Notes under the pieces: generated by a model
Databases searched by the model: none
Seen by the model: the letters and a program-made list of their open reading frames with translations, nothing else
What the model was told of the DNA's origin: nothing
Made by a program: the position numbers and the translations under genes
In this document: positions 52,637 through 62,243 of the stretch, piece after piece
Layout of the letters: each line of letters begins with the position of its first letter
Position numbering within the stretch: the first letter of the stretch is position 1
Assembly (NCBI GenBank): GCA_002506535.1
Contig: DAXT01000025.1
Location: 1-64,000 of the forward strand
DNA from: Methanothrix harundinacea
Lineage (GTDB): Archaea; Halobacteriota; Methanosarcinia; Methanotrichales; Methanotrichaceae
Direction: 5' to 3'
Length of the DNA stretch: 64,000 bases

Positions 52637-53425
52637 TTGGTTGGGGCTGCTCTCATGAAGGGCGATCAGGCCGGCGATCCGGCGGTCTACATCGAGGACC
52701 TATCGGTCAAGATCGACGGACGCAGGGTCCTCGAGGAGGTCAACCTCAGGATAAGAGAGGGGGAGTTTCTGGGGGTGATCGGCCCCAACGGCGGCGGAAA
52801 GACCACCCTCCTGCGGGCGATCCTCGGCCTCATCAAGCCCGAGAGGGGGAGGATCGAGGTCTTCGGAAAGAGCCCGGAGGCGGCGAGGAGGCAGATCGGA
52901 TACCTCCCCCAGAAGAGCCTCTTTGACCAGAAGTTTCCCATCAGCGCCCTCGAAGTGGTTATGATGGGGAGATACGCCGTCCGGGGGATCTTCGGACGGT
53001 ACACCGCCCAGGACTTCGAAGCTGCCCGCAAGGCCATCTCCCTGGTGGGGATGGCCGATTACGCCGATAGGGAGATCGGGAGCCTCTCGGGGGGGCAGCA
53101 GCAGAGGGTCTTCGTCGCCAGGGCGATAGTATCAAGCCCCCGCCTCCTCCTCCTGGACGAGCCCGCCTCCGGGATCGACTCGGCGATGCAGATCGAGTTC
53201 TACGAGCTCCTCGGTGAGCTCAACAAGAGGCTGACGATAATCATGGTCTCTCACGACATCAGCGCCATATCGGCTCACGTCAAGAAGGTCGCCTGCGTCA
53301 GCCGAAAGCTCTACTATCACGATTCAAAGGAGCTACTGGCGGAGGATATCGAGGAGGCCTACCACTGCCCCGTGGAGATGATAGCCCACGGGATCCCCCA
53401 CAGAGTTCTGAGACCCCACGATTGA
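52637..53425 (+). CDS. znuC: Zinc ABC transporter ATP-binding protein
   Basis: 262 residues. Walker A GPNGGGKT, signature LSGGQQQR, Walker B LLLLDEPASGID, with the H-loop SHDIS. The start TTG 52637 has GAGGTGA 7 nt upstream; ATG 52655 is the alternative. It energises ZnuB for metal uptake with ZnuA. A TATA-like ATATTATAAT at about 52604-52616 could add an internal promoter. Confidence 0.92.
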   Translation: MVGAALMKGDQAGDPAVYIEDLSVKIDGRRVLEEVNLRIREGEFLGVIGPNGGGKTTLLRAILGLIKPERGRIEVFGKSPEAARRQIGYLPQKSLFDQKFPISALEVVMMGRYAVRGIFGRYTAQDFEAARKAISLVGMADYADREIGSLSGGQQQRVFVARAIVSSPRLLLLDEPASGIDSAMQIEFYELLGELNKRLTIIMVSHDISAISAHVKKVACVSRKLYYHDSKELLAEDIEEAYHCPVEMIAHGIPHRVLRPHD

Positions 53426-53444
53426 GGGTGGCGGAAGTCGGCTG

Positions 53445-54248
53445 ATGATCGAAATGATAGAGATATTCCATTACGGGTTCATGCAGAACGCCCTTCTGGC
53501 GGGGGCGATCGCATCCGTCCTCTGCGGTGTAGTGGGCATATACGTCATCCTCAACCGGCTCGTATTCATAGGCGGGGGGATCGCCCATTCGGCCTTCGGC
53601 GGGATCGGCCTCGGCTATCTCCTGGGAGCCAACCCCCTGGTCTATGCCATCTTATTCTCTTTAGCCACCGCCCTCGGGATAGGGGCGGTGAGCGAGAGGT
53701 CGAGGGTCTCCGAGGACACCGCCATCGGTGTCTTCTGGGCGGTGGGGATGTCCCTTGGGATCGTCTTCGTGAGCAAGAGCCCGGGGAGGGCCCCGGACCT
53801 CTTCGACTACCTCTTCGGAAACATCCTCGCCGTCTCACCCCTCGACATCAAGATCATATCCGCCCTCACCCTCGGGATGATCCTCCTCGTCGCCCTCCTT
53901 TATAAGGAACTGTTGATCCTCTCCTTCGACCCCCTCTACGGCGAGGCGCTCGGCCTTCCCGTATTCCGGCTCCGCCTCCTCCTCCTCTCCATGGTCGCCC
54001 TCAGCGTCGTCGTCCTGATAAAGATCGTCGGGATAATCCTCGTCATCGCCCTCCTCACCATACCCGGAGCCATCGGAAGGCAGCATGCCAAGAGCCTGAA
54101 GGGGATCATGCTCCTCTCAGTCGTCCTTGGGATATCCTTCGTCTCCGTCGGCCTTCTCGCCTCCTACCATCTGGACACCCCGTCGGGGGCGACGATCATC
54201 CTCGCCGCCGCGTTGACCTTCTTTGCCAGCACCATCCTCGCCCGATGA
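53445..54248 (+). CDS. znuB: Zinc ABC transporter permease
   Basis: 267 residues with about eight hydrophobic segments. VIEMIEIFHYGFMQNALLAG at the start, NRLVFIGGGIAHSAFGGIGLG, and the EAA-like GEALGLPVFRLRLLL segment are typical of the ABC-3 (ZnuB/TroC) permeases. Forms the channel of the metal importer with ZnuA and ZnuC. Confidence 0.92.
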   Translation: MIEMIEIFHYGFMQNALLAGAIASVLCGVVGIYVILNRLVFIGGGIAHSAFGGIGLGYLLGANPLVYAILFSLATALGIGAVSERSRVSEDTAIGVFWAVGMSLGIVFVSKSPGRAPDLFDYLFGNILAVSPLDIKIISALTLGMILLVALLYKELLILSFDPLYGEALGLPVFRLRLLLLSMVALSVVVLIKIVGIILVIALLTIPGAIGRQHAKSLKGIMLLSVVLGISFVSVGLLASYHLDTPSGATIILAAALTFFASTILAR

Positions 54249-54331
54249 GGCGGATGGCTATGATATCTCTGCTCAAGGGCGGTACTTGTACAACAAACTT
54301 ATACGCAACGGGATACAAAGGGCAGATCGAG

Positions 54332-55363
54332 ATGCCGACAGAATTGATCAGCCCACCACGCCTCATCATCTCCCTCCTCCTTCTGGCCCTATTCGGCGCA
54401 GAGATAGCCCAGGCCGCCTCCGGCTCGGGGGGCGTCAGGTTCGCAGAAGACTACTACAAGGTCGAGGGAGGGCCGCGGATCGATGTATCCGTCGTCAATC
54501 CCATCTTCTCTCCTGGGACCACCGGGACCCTCAGGGTGGTCCTCGCGAACGACGGGGTTGTAGAACGGCTCGTCCCCGGGGTCGTACCTCCGGGATCAGA
54601 GGCCGAGGCTGCCCAGGAGATGCTGGCGGAGTTCGGCAGCCTCGAGGCATCGAACCTCATGGCGATCCTCCGTTCCGATGGACAGATCGAGGTCCTCTCG
54701 GGGCCTCTCACCATCGACCTCCTCGGGCCGGGGGAGACGACGATCCTAATTTTCGATATCAAGATCGATAAGAAAGAGGAGGGGCCCGTCCCCATAAGCC
54801 TAAACCTCGAATACGAGCACCAGGTCGACGTCAGCTTCAGCGGCGGTACCGCCTCACCCCTCTACCTCCCCTCGAGCCGGACCATCGATCTGATCCTCTC
54901 GGTGGAGGGCAAGCCTCCAGCCCTGGGGCTTATGGGGGCGAGATCGACCCTCCATCCCGGCGAGATGGGCTCCATCAGCCTCATCTTCAGAAACGCCGGC
55001 GATAACCCGGCTAAAAACTCCACGGCGCGGCTGGTGGCGGGACCGCCCTTCACCCTCCAGCAAGATCGAGATCATCTCGGGGATATACCCCCCGGCGGCG
55101 TAGCCGTAGCCCGTTTCAACGTCGTTGTAGATGGGTCGGCCCGTCCCCAGGAGCACAGTATCGGCTGCGAGATAAGCCACGATGGAGGGGTCGCCACCTT
55201 CTCCATCCCCGTCTCTGTCGCCCTGGAAGAGGGGTCCCGCCGGTACGGGACCCTCCTCCTGGGAGCTCTCCTTGCCGCCGGAGGCGGGATCGCCTTCTGG
55301 CTCATCCGGATCAAGAAGAGCGGATCGCCCCGGAGGCGCGGCCCCATCCTCCCAAAGAGATAG
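54332..55363 (+). CDS. COG1361-like surface protein with C-terminal membrane anchor
   Basis: 343 residues from the ATG at 54332; the frame is open to 54245, overlapping znuB. A signal segment (RLIISLLLLALFGAEIAQA), two CARDB-like repeats (IDVSVVNPIFSPGTTGTLRVVLAN; ARSTLHPGEMGSISLIFRNAG) and a C-terminal membrane segment (GTLLLGALLAAGGGIAFWLI) with a basic tail. COG1361-type proteins often lie next to ABC-2 exporters, as here. TATA-like ACTTATACG at about 54296 suggests its own promoter. Confidence 0.75.
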   Translation: MPTELISPPRLIISLLLLALFGAEIAQAASGSGGVRFAEDYYKVEGGPRIDVSVVNPIFSPGTTGTLRVVLANDGVVERLVPGVVPPGSEAEAAQEMLAEFGSLEASNLMAILRSDGQIEVLSGPLTIDLLGPGETTILIFDIKIDKKEEGPVPISLNLEYEHQVDVSFSGGTASPLYLPSSRTIDLILSVEGKPPALGLMGARSTLHPGEMGSISLIFRNAGDNPAKNSTARLVAGPPFTLQQDRDHLGDIPPGGVAVARFNVVVDGSARPQEHSIGCEISHDGGVATFSIPVSVALEEGSRRYGTLLLGALLAAGGGIAFWLIRIKKSGSPRRRGPILPKR

Positions 55364-55436
55364 CCTCTGGCCGCCTGCGCCCTGACCCCCGTCCCACCGC
55401 CATAGATATCTTCTACCTGCGCCGTGCCAGGAGAAT

Positions 55437-56360
55437 ATGCCGGCTTTGAGGGCGGAGAAGATCACCAAGAGCTTTCGGGGTCTCTTCAAGGATAAGAAGG
55501 TCCTCTTCGATATATCCCTCTCCATCGAGGAGGGGGAGATATTCGGGATCCTCGGACCCAACGGCGCCGGAAAGACTACTCTAATGTCGATCTTCTCAAC
55601 CCTCATCCGCCCCGACGGCGGCAGCCTCGAGGTTCTGGGCCGCGACGCCCTGAGAGATACCCATGCCATAAGGGAACGGATCAATATCAGCAGCGGAAAC
55701 CCCAACTTTCCCTGGTCTCTCACCGTGAGGGAGAACCTGCGCCACTCGGCGATGCTCTACGGCATGTACGGCCGCAGCCTCTCTAAATCCGTCGACGAGG
55801 CGATCTCGGCCTTCGAGCTCGGATCTCAATCCGACGCCAAGTTCGAGACCCTCTCCACAGGCCAGAAGCAGAGGGTATCCCTCGCAAAGTCGATCCTGAA
55901 CCGGCCAAAGATCCTATTCCTCGACGAGCCGACCTCGGGCCTCGATCCGGAGATGGCGATGAAGACCAGGGATCTCATAAAGAGGATCTACCAGGAGGAG
56001 GAGATCACCGTCGTCCTCACCACCCACTACATGCCCGAGGCTGAGGAGCTCTGCGACAGGATCGCCTTCCTCCGGGAGGGGAGGCTCGTCGCCCTGGGGA
56101 CCCCCGCAGAGCTGAAGAGGGCTCTGCAGATAGGCCACCGGATCTTCGTCAATTACGACGGAGAGATCGACCCTCTGAAGCTTAGGATCATCCCGGGGGT
56201 GATGGAGGTGAGGGAGCTTCCCGGGAGGGTGGAGATGGTCTTCGACCATTCCGGAAGGGCGGTCAGCAGCATCATCAAGGCCTTCGAGGGTGCGGATATA
56301 CTGGACATAGGGATAGAAGAGCCCGATCTGGAGGACGTCTTCCTTGAGCTGGCGAGGTGA
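55437..56360 (+). CDS. ABC-2 type transporter ATP-binding protein
   Basis: 307 residues. Walker A GPNGAGKT, signature LSTGQKQR, Walker B ILFLDEPTSGLD, and a C-terminal domain of about 80 residues as in drug/polymer exporters. AGGAG precedes the ATG. It forms an exporter with the permease that overlaps its 3' end by 17 nt. Confidence 0.92.
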   Translation: MPALRAEKITKSFRGLFKDKKVLFDISLSIEEGEIFGILGPNGAGKTTLMSIFSTLIRPDGGSLEVLGRDALRDTHAIRERINISSGNPNFPWSLTVRENLRHSAMLYGMYGRSLSKSVDEAISAFELGSQSDAKFETLSTGQKQRVSLAKSILNRPKILFLDEPTSGLDPEMAMKTRDLIKRIYQEEEITVVLTTHYMPEAEELCDRIAFLREGRLVALGTPAELKRALQIGHRIFVNYDGEIDPLKLRIIPGVMEVRELPGRVEMVFDHSGRAVSSIIKAFEGADILDIGIEEPDLEDVFLELAR

Positions 56361-57129
56361 GCTGAACAAGGTTTATTCCGCGACCTACAAGAACTGGATC
56401 ATATCGAAGCGGAACGCCTTCACCCTCTTCGAGCTGGTCTTCTGGCCCTTCATCGGCCTGATCTCCATCGGGCTACTAACCCGGTTCCTGGAGGTGGGCG
56501 ACGATATGGTGGCTTTCGTCCTGGTGGGGGCGATCGCCCTCAGCATCCTCCAGATAAGCCAGATAGACGTCGCCTACATCCTCCTCTTCGACCTATGGTC
56601 CAAGAGCATAAAACAGACCTTTGTCGCCCCCATCCGGGGGTACCACCTGGTATTGGGGGCGATGCTCTTCGGGGTGATCAGAGGGGTGGCGGTCTTCCTC
56701 GTCCTGGCGGCCGCAAGCCGCCACCTCTTCGGCTTCGACTTTCTCGCGGGAGGCGTCGTCACAGTCATCGTATTCCTCGCCGGGACCTTCATCACCGCCG
56801 CATCCATCGGTATGGTCGTCTGCATATCGATACTCCTCTTCGGCCAAAGGGCCGACGTCGCCGCCTGGACCCTCAGCGGGATTATGATGCTGGTGAGCGG
56901 GGTCTACTATCCCGTATCCATCCTCCCCGGCCCCCTCCAGATCCTATCGAAGTCGATACCTCTGACTTACCTATTGGAGTACTACCGGTCGGCCTACGGC
57001 TACGGGGACCACCAGATCCTCCTGGGTATCGCCATCGCCCTTCTCTACTTTGCAGCGAGCCTTCTGATACTGAACCTCGCCATCGAGAGGGCGAGGAGGA
57101 CGGGGATGATGCTCAGGCTCTCGGAGTGA
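56344..57129 (+). CDS. ABC-2 type transporter permease
   Basis: 261 residues, six hydrophobic segments, ABC-2 permease family. The TTG start lies 17 nt inside the ATPase gene, so the two are coupled. RNAFTLFELVFWPFIGLISIGLL and SGVYYPVSILPGPLQILSKSIPLTY are typical of this family. With the COG1361-like protein upstream this may export or act on a surface component; the substrate cannot be inferred. Confidence 0.88.
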   Translation: MSWRGELNKVYSATYKNWIISKRNAFTLFELVFWPFIGLISIGLLTRFLEVGDDMVAFVLVGAIALSILQISQIDVAYILLFDLWSKSIKQTFVAPIRGYHLVLGAMLFGVIRGVAVFLVLAAASRHLFGFDFLAGGVVTVIVFLAGTFITAASIGMVVCISILLFGQRADVAAWTLSGIMMLVSGVYYPVSILPGPLQILSKSIPLTYLLEYYRSAYGYGDHQILLGIAIALLYFAASLLILNLAIERARRTGMMLRLSE

Positions 57130-57188
57130 GGAAGGTCCCTGGAATAAGGTTTTAAAGTCGACGATTCTTATGGACTGGGGCGCAACAA

Positions 57189-58418
57189 TTGACGATCGAG
57201 GGCTTCATCGGCGATATAAGATTGGGGGACCTCCACCCCGTCAGGGTGATGGGGGTGATCAACCTCAGCCGCGAGTCGTTCTACCAGGAGTCATACACCG
57301 GGGAGCAAGCCGTCCTCGAGCGGGCCCTCGCCTTCGCGGAGGAGGGGGGAGAGGTCCTGGACCTGGGAGCCGTCTCCACGGCGCCGGGATCGCCCCCGAT
57401 CTCCGAGGAGGAGGAGAGGAGGAGGCTTTTTCCCGCCCTTGATGCCGTACTGGACGGCCTGGGGGACGAAGTCGTCATATCCGTCGATACCCAGAGGGCG
57501 AAGGTCGCATCCGACGCCCTGGCCGTAGGAGCCTCCTGCATAAACGACGTCTCGGGGCTTCGCGACCCGGACATGGCCGAAACGGTAGCCGACCACGACG
57601 GCTCCCTCATCATAATGGCGTCAAAAGAGAGGCCCGGCGACATCCTCAGCCTTGGAGAGATCGTCGCGAACCTCGGGGATAGGATGAAGGCGGCGAAAGA
57701 CGCCGGCGTATCGAAGGATAAGGTGACCGTCGACCCCGGTATCGGCCGCTGGACCCCTGCCAAGGGGCCTGGCCACGATCTGGCGATCCTCGACGGCCTC
57801 TCCCGTCTCAGAGTCCTCAACAGGCCGGTGATGGCCGCAGTATCCAGGAAGTCCTTTATCGGCTCCGTCCTGGGTCGGACCAGCCCCTCCGAGAGGCTCC
57901 CCGGAAGCCTGGCAGCCACCGCCGTCGCCGTCTACAACGGAGCCCATCTCGTCAGGACCCACGACGTGGCGGCATCCCTGGAGACGATCAGGATGGCAGA
58001 GGCGGTCCGGGGTAGGCCCTCAGCGGCCAGAAACGCCGGGGTTGATGTGGAGGTCTTCGCCTACGTGGGCCACCCAAGAGACCTCTATCAGACCTTCGCC
58101 AGGCTAGGGGTGGAGGAGGGGGGGATGCCGTCCCTCGGCAGGAAGGGGTCCTTCCGGGCCCTCTCCATACGGGGCGTCACCTCCATGGAGGCGATCGTCA
58201 TCAAGCAGGAGATGCTCGCCCGGGGCGGAGACGCCGCGATACCCATGGGCGCCCTCCGGGGCGACCCCGGGGAGATGGAGGTCCTCGTCCTGGGGACGGA
58301 GGCCCAGGTCCGGGGGCTAGGAAAGAACCTCCTGCGGCAACCCTTCAACCTGCGAGCGGTGGCAGGAGCCATAGAGGTGGCTCTGGAGAGGATGGATGAC
58401 CCCAAAAGGTATTGGTGA
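57189..58418 (+). CDS. Dihydropteroate synthase-related protein
   Basis: 409 residues from a TTG at 57189. The N-terminal ~270 residues form a pterin-binding TIM barrel: MGVINLSRESFYQ, LDLGAVSTAPGSPP, SVDTQRAKVA, INDVSG and RKSFIG match dihydropteroate synthase. A C-terminal ~130-residue extension is typical of the methanogen form. Archaea make methanopterin rather than folate, so the substrate is uncertain. The next gene overlaps its stop by 4-7 nt. Confidence 0.87.
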   Translation: MTIEGFIGDIRLGDLHPVRVMGVINLSRESFYQESYTGEQAVLERALAFAEEGGEVLDLGAVSTAPGSPPISEEEERRRLFPALDAVLDGLGDEVVISVDTQRAKVASDALAVGASCINDVSGLRDPDMAETVADHDGSLIIMASKERPGDILSLGEIVANLGDRMKAAKDAGVSKDKVTVDPGIGRWTPAKGPGHDLAILDGLSRLRVLNRPVMAAVSRKSFIGSVLGRTSPSERLPGSLAATAVAVYNGAHLVRTHDVAASLETIRMAEAVRGRPSAARNAGVDVEVFAYVGHPRDLYQTFARLGVEEGGMPSLGRKGSFRALSIRGVTSMEAIVIKQEMLARGGDAAIPMGALRGDPGEMEVLVLGTEAQVRGLGKNLLRQPFNLRAVAGAIEVALERMDDPKRYW

Positions 58419-59599
58419 GCCCGTTGGAGATATTCGGAATTAAGACGGATCTGGTGAGGCCGGGGGACGACCTGGCGGAGGCGATCCTCCGGGGGATGGA
58501 GAGGGCGGGGCTGGCGCTCGCCGACGGAGACGTCCTGGTGGTCGCTGAGAGCGCCGTCGCCACCGCCGAGGGGGGGGTTGTTAACCTCTCTCGCGTCACC
58601 CCCGGCCCCAGGGCCCTGGAGCTGGCGGAGAGGTACGCCAAAGACCCGCGGGAGATGGAGCTGATCATCAGATCCTCCGACCGGATCATCGGAGGGATCC
58701 CGGGGGTCGTTCTGACGATAAAAGACGGGTTTCTCTACCCAAACGGAGGGATCGACCACTCCAACGCGCCGCCGGGGCACGTCGTCTTATTCCCCGAGGA
58801 CCCCGTAAGGTCGGCAGCGGGGTTGAGAAAGAGGCTGCAAGAGGCGTCGGATAAGAGGATCGGCGTCATAGTCGGCGACAGCAGGACCCACCCCCTCCGC
58901 CTCGGCTGCGTCGGCGTCGCCCTCGCCTGCGACGGCGTCGTCCCCGTCGAGGACGCGAGAGGACAGATGGACCTCTTCGGAAGGCCCCTCATGATAACCA
59001 GGAAGGCCGTCGCCGACAACCTCGTCTCGGCGGCGGAGGTAGTCATGGGGGAGGGGGACGAGGGGATACCGGCGGTGATCATCAGGGGAGCCCCCGTCCG
59101 GCTCGCCGATGACGGTGAAGATATGCTGATCCCGAATATACCCCCTGAAGAGTGCATGTACATCGGGTCTCTCCGGTGCGGACCCCACCCATACCAGGGC
59201 GGCTACGACGGCCTGATCGAGGAGGCGGCGGAGGCGATGAAGAGGTCTTACGCCCCCTACTCGGGCTTTCGGGTCGGAGCGGCCCTCCTCACAAAGGGAG
59301 GGAGCGTCTACTCCGCCGCCAACGTCGAAAACGCCTCCAGCGGGGCCGCCATCTGCGCCGAGAGGGCGGCGATCGCGAAGGCGGTATCCGAGGGGGAGAA
59401 GGAGTTTGAGGCCCTGGCGGTGGTGGCGGATACACAGGAGCCTGTCGCTCCCTGCGGTATCTGCAGGCAGAACCTCATCGAGTTCGGGGACGATATCAAG
59501 GTGATAATGGCGAACACGAGAGGGGACGCCGAGATCGCGACGGTCGCAGAGCTGTTGCCCCGGGGGTTTACGGAGAAGAGCTTGAAGTCGGGGGGCTGA
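58412..59599 (+). CDS. cofE: Fusion: coenzyme F420-0:L-glutamate ligase (CofE) and cytidine deaminase
   Basis: 395 residues. Residues 1-~255 are CofE (MVSPLEIFGIKTDLVRPGDDLA, VGDSRTHPLRLGCVGVALAC, ITRKAVADNLVSAAEV), the GTP-dependent enzyme that adds gamma-linked glutamate to F420. After a ~10-residue link, residues ~265-395 are a cytidine deaminase: APYSGFRVGAALL, NVENAS, CAERAA (Cys315, Glu317) and PCGIC (Cys348, Cys351), the full zinc and catalytic set. TTG 58412 or GTG 58415 is the start, overlapping the DHPS-like stop. Both halves look functional. Confidence 0.88.
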   Translation: MVSPLEIFGIKTDLVRPGDDLAEAILRGMERAGLALADGDVLVVAESAVATAEGGVVNLSRVTPGPRALELAERYAKDPREMELIIRSSDRIIGGIPGVVLTIKDGFLYPNGGIDHSNAPPGHVVLFPEDPVRSAAGLRKRLQEASDKRIGVIVGDSRTHPLRLGCVGVALACDGVVPVEDARGQMDLFGRPLMITRKAVADNLVSAAEVVMGEGDEGIPAVIIRGAPVRLADDGEDMLIPNIPPEECMYIGSLRCGPHPYQGGYDGLIEEAAEAMKRSYAPYSGFRVGAALLTKGGSVYSAANVENASSGAAICAERAAIAKAVSEGEKEFEALAVVADTQEPVAPCGICRQNLIEFGDDIKVIMANTRGDAEIATVAELLPRGFTEKSLKSGG

Positions 59600-59707
59600 G
59601 AGGGACGGCTGATTGGGTCTTTGGTCTTCCATAGACTGATGAAAAAGGTTATTAAGCGCTCCAGAAGACCATGCGCAATATCTGATGATAAAGGATGGTT
59701 TTGGACC

Positions 59708-60565
59708 ATGATCAGAAAAGCGGTTATTCCGGCGGCAGGCCTGGGAACCAGGTTTCTTCCCATAACAAAATCGATACCCAAAGAGATGCTTCCCATCATA
59801 AACAAACCCATAATCCAGTTCGTCGTCGAAGAGGCGATCCTGTCGGGTATAAACGACATATTGATCGTTACCGGCAGGGGAAAGAGGTCGATAGAGGATT
59901 ACTTTGATACCTCTCCTGAGCTGGAGAATCACTTATTTCATAAGAAAAAATATAATTTATTGAAAGAGGTCAAGGACATATCATCCATCGCAGAGATCCA
60001 TTACATAAGGCAGAAGGATCCCAAAGGCCTTGGAGACGCTATATTAAAGGCAGAGAAGCATATCGGAGACGAGCCCTTCGCAGTCCTCCTGGGAGACGAT
60101 CTGACCGAGGACTCTAAGCCCTGCACAAAGCAGCTGATCGACGTCTTTGAGAGAAAAGGGCGATCTGTGATCGCGGTCCAGGAGATCCCCGAGGCGAGGA
60201 TCTCCAGCTACGGCATCATAAAGGGGGAGTGCATCGAGGAAGACCTTTATCTGATGGAGGACGTCGTCGAGAAACCAGACCCCAGAGACGCTCCGTCGAA
60301 CCTCGGCGCCATTGGGAGGTACGTCTTCACCCCGGAGATATTCGACTGCATAAAAAAGACGCCGCCCAGTCTCGGCGACGAGATTCAGATCGCAGATGCC
60401 ATCAAGATCTTGATGAGAGACCAGGAGGTCTACGCCCATAAGTTCGGAGGGCGGCGATACGATGCTGGGAATAAATCGGATTATATTCTTACGCTGATAA
60501 AATTTGCTTTGAGGGATGAGGAGATCAGGAGAGATGTTCTGAATTATCTGAGAGAGGAGGTATGA
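59708..60565 (+). CDS. galU: UTP-glucose-1-phosphate uridylyltransferase
   Basis: 285 residues from the ATG at 59708 (the frame is open to 59621). AVIPAAGLGTRFLPITKSIPKEMLP is the nucleotide-binding signature of GalU, and VEEAILSGI and the later VEKP motifs are intact. It makes UDP-glucose from glucose-1-phosphate, the precursor for glucans and surface sugars. First gene of the downstream sugar cluster; overlaps the next gene by 4 nt (ATGA). Confidence 0.94.
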   Translation: MIRKAVIPAAGLGTRFLPITKSIPKEMLPIINKPIIQFVVEEAILSGINDILIVTGRGKRSIEDYFDTSPELENHLFHKKKYNLLKEVKDISSIAEIHYIRQKDPKGLGDAILKAEKHIGDEPFAVLLGDDLTEDSKPCTKQLIDVFERKGRSVIAVQEIPEARISSYGIIKGECIEEDLYLMEDVVEKPDPRDAPSNLGAIGRYVFTPEIFDCIKKTPPSLGDEIQIADAIKILMRDQEVYAHKFGGRRYDAGNKSDYILTLIKFALRDEEIRRDVLNYLREEV

Positions 60566-61173
60566 ACGATAATGTCGTCCTTGGAGAGGGGACTGTAGTT
60601 GAGGATTATGTGGTTCTAGGCTCCGGCTTCAGCGGCAGAAAGCTCTTCATCGGTGAGAAGTCTCTCATAAGAAGCCACTCCGTAATATATGCGGGAAACG
60701 AGATAGGGCGGAATTTCAATACAGGACATGGAGTTCTCGTCAGGGAGAATAACGTCATCGGCAACGATGTCAGCATAGGCAGTCACACCGTCGTGGAGCG
60801 GGAGAACCTGATCGGAGATGGCGTGAGGGTCCATTCCAACTGCTTCATCCCCGAGTTCGCCATCATCGAGGAGGGGGTCTGGATCGGCCCCTCTACCACC
60901 ATCTTGAACGTCCTTCATCCGCCCTGCCCCCGGTTCGAAGACTGTGCCAGAAGCGTCAGAATAAAGAGGGGAGCGAGGATCGGAGGAGGCGTCATAATAG
61001 GCCCGAGGGTTTCGATAGGTGAGAACACTCTGATCGGCATGGGGTCTGTGGTCACCAGGGACGTCCCGGATAACGTTCTGGCCTATGGGAATCCCGCGCG
61101 GGTGATGAAGAGGATAGACGAGATGAGCTGTCCACCGGGCTACTTCGACGTCCCATATGAGTGGGTGAAATGA
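60562..61173 (+). CDS. Left-handed beta-helix N-acetyltransferase (WbpD-like)
   Basis: 203 residues. Hexapeptide repeats (for example IGNDVSIGSHTVVE, IGENTLIGMGSVVTRD) fold into a left-handed beta helix and the C-terminal NPARVMKR is typical. Related enzymes acetylate a 3-amino group of UDP-sugars (WbpD). Overlaps galU by 4 nt and is followed by the aminotransferase. Confidence 0.87.
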   Translation: MNDNVVLGEGTVVEDYVVLGSGFSGRKLFIGEKSLIRSHSVIYAGNEIGRNFNTGHGVLVRENNVIGNDVSIGSHTVVERENLIGDGVRVHSNCFIPEFAIIEEGVWIGPSTTILNVLHPPCPRFEDCARSVRIKRGARIGGGVIIGPRVSIGENTLIGMGSVVTRDVPDNVLAYGNPARVMKRIDEMSCPPGYFDVPYEWVK

Positions 61174-62243
61174 TGAAGATCGAATTCAGCAAGATGTACG
61201 TGGATGACGATATAAGAAGCTCAGTGATCGATGTTCTAAACAGTGGCATATACATCAAAGGGGAGAGGCTCAGAAGCTTCGAGAGAGAGTTCGCAGAATT
61301 CTGCGGCACCAGATACTCCTTCGGCGTGAGCTCCGGGACCTCAGCGATACTCCTGGCCCTCATGGCCCTGGGGATCAAGAAGGGCGACGAGGTCATTGTG
61401 CCGGCCCATACCTTTGTTGCAACGGCGTCACCCGCGATCTTCCTCGGGGGTACGCCGGTATTTGCAGATATCGAAGAGGATACGTACACCATCGACCCCG
61501 AAGATATGGCGAGAAAGATCACGGAGAGGACGAAAGCGATAATTCCAGTCCATCTATACGGCCACCCATGCGATATGGACCCGATAAATGATATCGCCCA
61601 GGAGAAGGGGATCGCCGTCATCGAGGACGCTTGCCAGGCCCACGGGGCGGTTTACAGGGGAAAGAAGGCCGGATCGATAGGCGATATCGGATGTTTCAGC
61701 TTCTTCCCTTCGAAGAACATGACGGTCCTGGGGGAAGGGGGGATGGTCTCGACGGACAACGAGGAGCTGGCAGAGAAGATCTCGATGCTTCGAGACCACG
61801 GACGAAGAGACAAGTACGTCCATGAGGTCCTCGGCCTCAACCTGAGGATGGACGAGATTCACGCCGCCATCGGAAGAGAGTCTCTGAAGCACATATCAGA
61901 TTGGAACAGAAGAAGGCGCGAAATAGCCTCCCTGTACCACCGCCTCCTCCAGGGGCTCGATCTCGTCGCACCGGTGGAGAAGAGCTGGGCCGAACACGTC
62001 TACCACCTCTACGTCATAAGGATTAAAGAGCGGGAGAAGCTGGCCGCATATCTGAACAAGAAGGGAGTGTCCACAGGAGTCCACTACCCGGTCCCACTCC
62101 ACAGGCAGCCCTGCATGCTGGCGGACGTCCATCTCCCTGTGACCGAGAGGTGCGCTAAAGAGATCCTCTCCCTTCCCATGCATCCCCAGCTCCTCGACGA
62201 AGAGGTAGAGTACGTCTGCGACGAGATCAGAGAGGCGCTCTAA
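61173..62243 (+). CDS. DegT/DnrJ/EryC1/StrS sugar aminotransferase (WbpE-like)
   Basis: 356 residues from the ATG at 61173 (GGTGA upstream; TGATG overlap with the previous stop). PLP lysine Lys181 in FFPSKNMT, with EDACQAHGA and GEGGMVSTD. It transfers an amino group to a 3-keto nucleotide sugar. Next to the acetyltransferase and oxidoreductase it makes a 3-acetamido sugar as in the WbpB-WbpE-WbpD route. Confidence 0.92.
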   Translation: MKIEFSKMYVDDDIRSSVIDVLNSGIYIKGERLRSFEREFAEFCGTRYSFGVSSGTSAILLALMALGIKKGDEVIVPAHTFVATASPAIFLGGTPVFADIEEDTYTIDPEDMARKITERTKAIIPVHLYGHPCDMDPINDIAQEKGIAVIEDACQAHGAVYRGKKAGSIGDIGCFSFFPSKNMTVLGEGGMVSTDNEELAEKISMLRDHGRRDKYVHEVLGLNLRMDEIHAAIGRESLKHISDWNRRRREIASLYHRLLQGLDLVAPVEKSWAEHVYHLYVIRIKEREKLAAYLNKKGVSTGVHYPVPLHRQPCMLADVHLPVTERCAKEILSLPMHPQLLDEEVEYVCDEIREAL

